From Inhella crocodyli (GTDB taxonomy: Bacteria; Pseudomonadota; Gammaproteobacteria; Burkholderiales; Burkholderiaceae_C): DNA of 64,000 bases. The notes under the pieces are model-generated. The model made no database searches, was not told where the DNA came from, and was given only the letters and a program-made list of their open reading frames with translations. The stretch lies in assembly GCF_004004565.1 (NCBI RefSeq), contig NZ_SACM01000004.1, forward strand, positions 248,001 through 312,000. The letters run 5' to 3'. The position numbers and the translations under genes are program-made. Shown here in pieces: positions 60,131 through 64,000 of this stretch (its first letter is position 1; the number at the start of each line of letters is the position of its first letter).

Positions 60131-61867
60131 TCAGCCGTTGGGCAGGCCCGCCAGGGCCAGCGCGCGCGCAAAGGTTTCGGCGTGCTCCGTCTCGCGGCCC
60201 CAATAGGCGCTGCGGAACTCGCTCACCGTGTAGCCGGGCCAGCGTTGCAGCAAACGGCCCAAGGCCTCGTCGGCCAGCGCGAGTTGGCCCAGCCGGGCAT
60301 GCGCCAGGACCAGGTACACCAAGGTGGGCCCGTGCTGCGCGTTGAGTCGCGCCGAGTGCTGCGCGTGGACCAAGCCGGCCTCCACCTGGTTGTTGGCCAA
60401 GAGCGCGTGCGCGCACACCGAATCCATGAAGTAGCGCCAAGGGTCCAAGGGGGACAGCGCCAGGGCCAACTTGGCGGCTTCGCAGGCTTCTTGCGTCCGG
60501 CCCTGGTAGGTCTGGTGCAGCGCGTGAAACAGCCACGCCAAGCCGTTGTTCGGGTTGGCGGCCAGCGCCGCTTGGTGGTGGGCCCCGCTGTCGCTGGCGG
60601 GACGGCCCAGCATGGCCTGTGCATGGCCCGCCAAAGCGTGCGCCAGCGAATGCTGGGGGTCGCGCTCCAGCGCTTGCTCGGCCAAGGCCAAGGCCTGCGG
60701 CGCCACCACCTGGGTGCTCGCGCCCTGGGCCACCTCCAGCAAGTGCCACTGCGCCAACCACGCCAGGGGCTCCGGGTGCTGGGGCAGCTGCGCGTGCAGG
60801 TGGTCCAGCATGGCGCGGCTCTGCGCGAAGGCGGCCGGGGCCAGCTTGTGCATCAGCTGCGTGGCGGCGTTCAACAGTTGGAAGTGCTCCAAGCGCTCCC
60901 AGGGCAGGCGCTTGGTGGCCTGCAAGGTGCTGGCTTGCAGCACCGTGTGGACCTCGCTGCAGGCCTGCGACAGCGGGAAGGTGTCGCCGTACAGCAGGTC
61001 CACCAGCTCGAACTCGGCCCGGCCTTGCCACAGCGGAGCGGGCTGGCGCCGGGCGTGCAGCGACAACTGCAGGAAGACCCGGTCGTTCAGGCCCAGGCTG
61101 CCCCGGCACTGCAGCACGTGGTGGGCCTGCAGGTGCGCGAAGGCGTCGTCCAGGGCCTGGCGCGAGTGGCGCAGGCCTTGGCTGGAGCGGTGCGACACCA
61201 CGCGCAGCTGCGAGGACCGCGACAGGGCGACGATCAGCGCGTCGGCCACCATCTCGGCCACCGCCTGCCCGCGATCGCCGGCGCCGCTGAGCTCCGGCGT
61301 CAGCACCGCCAGCATCGGGCCGAGGTCGGGCACCGGGGGCGGGTGCAGACCCGTGTCGGGGTCCAGCGCGAACAAGCGCAAGGGGTCTTCGGGGGCCTCG
61401 CTCGCCCGGCCCCGGTCTTGCAGCGGCAGGGCCCAGGGCTGCGTCAGCCGGTCGACGGCCTCGGCGCTGAGGCACACCCCACCGTAGGGCGCCGCCGCGG
61501 CCACGCGCTGCGCGATGACCAACTCGTCCGCGTTGGGCGCCCGCGCATCGGCCAGCGCGTGCACGCCGAAGCGAAAGCGCAGCGCCCGCTCGGTGTCGGC
61601 AGGCAAGCGCTGGCGCAGGCCACGGGCCGCGTCCACCAGGGGCTGGGTCTCGTGGGCGGTGAGCGCAAAGCCCTCGCCGGGCAGGGGCAGCAGTTGCTCG
61701 CGCGGGGGTTGGGCCAAGGCCGCTTGCAAGGCCTCGGCCGCCTGGCGCATGCCCAACTCAGCATGCAAGGGCGTGAGCGTGTGGCGGGCATCGAGCCGGG
61801 CCACCAACACCGCGGCGCCGGGGCCCTCGGCGGCGACGTGCCCCCACTCACGGTCCTCTTCGGCCAT
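60131..61867 (-). CDS. cyclase-homology / TPR protein, probable regulator
   Basis: A 578-residue protein. Residues ~10-170 look like a degenerate class III adenylate-cyclase homology domain (GAAVLVARLDARHTLTPLHA; IAQRVAAAAPYGGVCLSAEA). Then comes the linker LGPMLAVLTPELSGAGDRG followed by VADALIVALSRSSQLRVVSHR, the TolB-like strand region found in CadC-type and cyclase-TPR regulators. The C-terminal half has TPR-like helices (LAHALAGHAQAMLGRPASDS, NNGLAWLFHALHQTYQGRTQ). The metal-binding aspartates of active cyclases are not obvious, so it is probably a sensor or scaffold. AAGGAG 5 bases before the ATG at 61867 fixes the start. First gene of a three-gene operon. Confidence 0.82.
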   Translation of the reverse strand: MAEEDREWGHVAAEGPGAAVLVARLDARHTLTPLHAELGMRQAAEALQAALAQPPREQLLPLPGEGFALTAHETQPLVDAARGLRQRLPADTERALRFRFGVHALADARAPNADELVIAQRVAAAAPYGGVCLSAEAVDRLTQPWALPLQDRGRASEAPEDPLRLFALDPDTGLHPPPVPDLGPMLAVLTPELSGAGDRGQAVAEMVADALIVALSRSSQLRVVSHRSSQGLRHSRQALDDAFAHLQAHHVLQCRGSLGLNDRVFLQLSLHARRQPAPLWQGRAEFELVDLLYGDTFPLSQACSEVHTVLQASTLQATKRLPWERLEHFQLLNAATQLMHKLAPAAFAQSRAMLDHLHAQLPQHPEPLAWLAQWHLLEVAQGASTQVVAPQALALAEQALERDPQHSLAHALAGHAQAMLGRPASDSGAHHQAALAANPNNGLAWLFHALHQTYQGRTQEACEAAKLALALSPLDPWRYFMDSVCAHALLANNQVEAGLVHAQHSARLNAQHGPTLVYLVLAHARLGQLALADEALGRLLQRWPGYTVSEFRSAYWGRETEHAETFARALALAGLPNG

Positions 61868-62057
61868 GCGGCTCCTTGTTGGCTGGAACGACTGACGGTC
61901 CAAGCCATTGTGGGCACAAGTTTCGAAGCGTGACAAGGATCGCCAACCCAGGGCAAACGCAGGTCGCAAAAAGGCCTTTGTCCCACCGGGAAGCGCTTGC
62001 GAACGGCACGGGACTGGCGCACGATGGACCCATCAGAACCCTCTCAAGGAGCGCCCC

Positions 62058-62246
62058 ATGCCCCTGCCCTTCGTCGAAGCCTGGAAGGCCCTGGCCTTGC
62101 GCGTGGCCGAGCGTTTGGCAAGGCCGGTCGGTCCCGAGGGCCCAGCCGTGCAACGTGCCAAACGGCCCCCCAAGGGTTCCTCACCCGCGGCCCCCAACGT
62201 CTCGCACCCCCCGGCACAGCACCGCAGCGGGCGCCGTCACGGCTGA
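62058..62246 (+). CDS. small protein, unknown function
   Basis: A 62-residue frame with a strong AAGGAG 8 bases before the ATG. The N-terminal 25 residues (MPLPFVEAWKALALRVAERL) form an amphipathic helix; the rest is a basic, proline-rich tail. It is divergent from the TPR operon and convergent with ubiC. No family is recognised; the ribosome-binding site is the main support. Confidence 0.5.
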   Translation: MPLPFVEAWKALALRVAERLARPVGPEGPAVQRAKRPPKGSSPAAPNVSHPPAQHRSGRRHG

Positions 62247-62254
62247 GCCGCCGG

Positions 62255-62848
62255 TCAGGGGCGAGACCAGCCTTCGCGCGCGCCCCAAGCCAGCGTGCGC
62301 CAGTTCGGCCGGCGCGTGCCGGGGTAGGGTGCCAGCGCGGCCACGTCGGGGTGAAACAGCTCCAGGATGCGCAGCTGCGCGCCTTGGCGCTTGAACACCG
62401 AGTGCCGGCTCCACAGCATGGCGCGCGGCGCCGCCTGCCCGGTGGCCCGTGCCCACTGCCGCGCCATGTGGCGCCGCGTGGGCCCGTGGGCGGCGATGCG
62501 CTGCGGCTGCAAGGTGCTGCGGCGCACGCGGCGGTCGCGGTAGAGCAGGTCGGCCAAGGGCCGCCGGCCCAAGCCCTTGAGCGCCTTCCAGGGCCCGGCC
62601 AGCGCGCTCTTGTGCAAGCTCGAGCGGGCCCACACCAGGGCCTGGCCGTCCACCGACAGCACGACCTCGCGCACCAAGGTGCAGCCGCGCCGTGGCGTGC
62701 CCAGCGCGCGGCGCTCGGGCGCGCGCAACTTCGCCGTGGCTTGGCGCAGCACCTGCACCTCGAAGCGACCGTGCCGCGCCAGGCGGGCACTGAGCGAGCC
62801 CGGCGCGCGCAGCCAAGCGCGCAGGGACGCGCGGGCGCTGACCGTCAC
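62255..62848 (-). CDS. ubiC: chorismate lyase (chorismate--pyruvate lyase)
   Basis: A 197-residue UbiC-like protein: GSLSARLARHGRFEVQVLRQ, LVREVVLSVDGQALVWARSS with the substrate-binding Arg, and LWSRHSVFKRQGAQLRILEL with the C-terminal Glu (ELFHPDV). It makes 4-hydroxybenzoate from chorismate for ubiquinone synthesis. It is ~30 residues longer than the E. coli enzyme. The GTG start overlaps the proC stop (GTGA), so proC and ubiC are translated together. Confidence 0.88.
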   Translation of the reverse strand: MTVSARASLRAWLRAPGSLSARLARHGRFEVQVLRQATAKLRAPERRALGTPRRGCTLVREVVLSVDGQALVWARSSLHKSALAGPWKALKGLGRRPLADLLYRDRRVRRSTLQPQRIAAHGPTRRHMARQWARATGQAAPRAMLWSRHSVFKRQGAQLRILELFHPDVAALAPYPGTRRPNWRTLAWGAREGWSRP

Positions 62849-63654
62849 GGGGCCGGCCGCCCCAGCTCCTCGGCCCGCGCCGCCGCCGCCTTCACGGCGC
62901 GCGCGAAGGCCGCCCCCACGGCATCGGCGCGCAGGCTTTCCAGCGCCGCATGGGTGGTGCCGCCCTTGCTGGTCACGCGTTCGCGCAGGGTGGCCAAGGG
63001 CTCGGGAGATTGCAAAGCCAGGGCCGCCGCGCCCCCGCAGGTGGCCAGGGCCAGCTCGCGGGCCTGCGCCTCGGGCAGGCCGAGCTCCACGCCCGCCTGC
63101 ACCATGGCCTCGCAGACGTAGAAGAAGTAGGCCGGCCCGCTGCCGCTGAGGGCGGTCACCGCGTCCAACTGCGCCTCGTGCGACAGCCACAGGCTGCGGC
63201 CGGTGGGCGCCAACACCGTCTCCACCTCCGCGCGGTCCAAGGCCGTCACCGCCTCGCGCGCGAACAGGCCGGCGATGCCTTGGCCGATCAGCGCCGGCGT
63301 GTTGGGCATGGCGCGCACCACGCGCTCGGTGCCCGCGGCCTGGGCCAGGGTGTCGCTGCGCACGCCGGCCATCACGCTCAGCTGCAGGGCCTGCGACAGC
63401 CAGGGCCGGGCCGCCTGGGCCGCCTCGGCAAAGCTCTGCGGCTTGACGGCCCAAACCACCAGCTCGGCCTGCGCCAGGGCGGGCGTGGGGGCGGGCAGGG
63501 CGTCGAGGCCGAAGTCGGCGCGCAGCTTGTCGCGCTGCGGGCCGTGGGGCTCGATCACGAGGAAGGCCGCGGCCGGGCGACCGGCCTTCAACAGGCCGCC
63601 CACGATGGCGCTGGCCATGTTGCCGCCGCCGATGAATGCAAGGGTGGGGTGCAT
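62845..63654 (-). CDS. proC: pyrroline-5-carboxylate reductase
   Basis: A 269-residue ProC: AFIGGGNMASAIVGGLL NADPH-binding start, VVWAVKPQSF, RAMPNTPALIGQGIAGLF, VTALSGSGPAYFFYVCEAM and TSKGGTTHAALESL. It makes the last step of proline synthesis from pyrroline-5-carboxylate. Full length; coupled to ubiC downstream. It is divergent from the potassium-channel gene with a short gap. Confidence 0.96.
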   Translation of the reverse strand: MHPTLAFIGGGNMASAIVGGLLKAGRPAAAFLVIEPHGPQRDKLRADFGLDALPAPTPALAQAELVVWAVKPQSFAEAAQAARPWLSQALQLSVMAGVRSDTLAQAAGTERVVRAMPNTPALIGQGIAGLFAREAVTALDRAEVETVLAPTGRSLWLSHEAQLDAVTALSGSGPAYFFYVCEAMVQAGVELGLPEAQARELALATCGGAAALALQSPEPLATLRERVTSKGGTTHAALESLRADAVGAAFARAVKAAAARAEELGRPAP

Positions 63655-63738
63655 GGCCCGGATTCTCCGCCGCCCCGCCCGGGCGAGTGCCCCGCTCCTA
63701 AGATTCGCGCCCCTCCGATCGCCCGGTCTGGCCTGTCC

Positions 63739-64000
63739 TTGTCGCGTCGCCCGCTCAACCCCAACGTCCTGCTCGTGCTGGGCTTCGCCGGCCTGATCGG
63801 GCTCGGCACGGCCTTGCTGAGCCTGCCCTGGGCCACGGCCGACGGCCGCGGCGCGCCTTGGCTCGTGGCCCTGTTCACCGCCACCTCGGCCGTGTGCGTC
63901 ACCGGCCTGGCGGTGGTCGACACCGGCAGCTACTGGTCGCACGCCGGGCAGTGGACGGTGATGGGCCTGATCCAACTTGGCGGCTTCGGCCTCATGACCG
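63739..64000 (+). CDS. Trk/Ktr-type potassium uptake channel subunit (5' part)
   Basis: The visible 87 codons start at TTG and run off the right edge. They read LSRRPLNPNVLLVLGFAGLI, a hydrophobic helix, TATSAVCVTGLAVVDTGSYW with the potassium filter-like TSAVCVTGL, and VMGLIQLGGFGLMT, the first P-loop and helix of TrkH/KtrB proteins. No ATG exists in frame upstream in the gap; the TTG is chosen by position. A partner TrkA/KtrA may lie beyond the window. Confidence 0.85.
   Translation, partial: MSRRPLNPNVLLVLGFAGLIGLGTALLSLPWATADGRGAPWLVALFTATSAVCVTGLAVVDTGSYWSHAGQWTVMGLIQLGGFGLMT

Noticed and set aside
60131-61867. Active adenylate cyclase
   Set aside because: Metal-binding aspartates and substrate motifs are not clear; only a degenerate cyclase-homology region is visible.

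Overview
The window looks like part of a high-GC chromosome from a betaproteobacterium of the order Burkholderiales, probably a Comamonadaceae or Sphaerotilaceae relative. This rests on the mnmG-rsmG-parA block, a PEP-CTERM protein, two-part bfd/bfr iron storage genes, DUF3297, DUF2061 and YkgJ-type proteins, and very GC-rich third codon positions. It was inferred from gene content; no search was run. I see no rRNA, tRNA, CRISPR array, insertion sequence or prophage. Genes are dense on both strands and many neighbours overlap by 4 to 11 bases.

Bases 1-24 kb carry general and surface functions: a cut-off GGDEF/EAL protein, a hydrolase/NatA/NatB export operon with a UUCG-loop terminator, a divergent bfd/bfr pair around a perfect Fur-type palindrome, an EamA exporter, a CoA-transferase-like enzyme, two more c-di-GMP proteins, two S9 peptidases and an S41 peptidase. 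A small conserved-looking gene at 22.75 kb appears broken by a 4-base duplication. An ArsA ATPase without other ars genes follows.

Bases 24.8-30.2 kb hold a compact modB-modA-modC-modE operon in which the two Mop domains sit in ModE and not in ModC. A lipoprotein and a Crp/Fnr regulator paired with a DUF2892 membrane protein come next.

Bases 30.3-46.6 kb form the chromosome-segregation region. A Phd/PIN toxin-antitoxin pair sits 4 bases ahead of mnmG. Then come a cysteine hydrolase, rsmG and parA. Two near-perfect parS sites lie inside mnmG and rsmG. parB is unusually far from parA (about 10.2 kb); the interval holds hydrolases, AraC/GlxA regulators with their targets, a PEP-CTERM protein with a sigma-54 promoter, argC and others. 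A 42-base tandem repeat begins at the argC stop codon and extends the next reading frame.

Bases 46.7-52 kb hold the prkA(yeaG)-yeaH-spoVR(ycgB) stress trio, interrupted by a hairpin-forming interspersed repeat of about 400 bases. Bases 52-57 kb encode a small secreted protein, a YoaK-type membrane protein, a spermidine-synthase-like protein, two multihaem cytochromes c and a secreted beta-propeller-like protein.

Bases 57.2-61.9 kb are the best candidate for an undescribed system: a minus-strand operon of a TPR/cyclase-like protein, a vanadium-haloperoxidase/PAP2 enzyme with an N-terminal GIGRTA repeat, and an atypical subtilase. The window ends with proC-ubiC and the start of a Trk/Ktr potassium channel gene.
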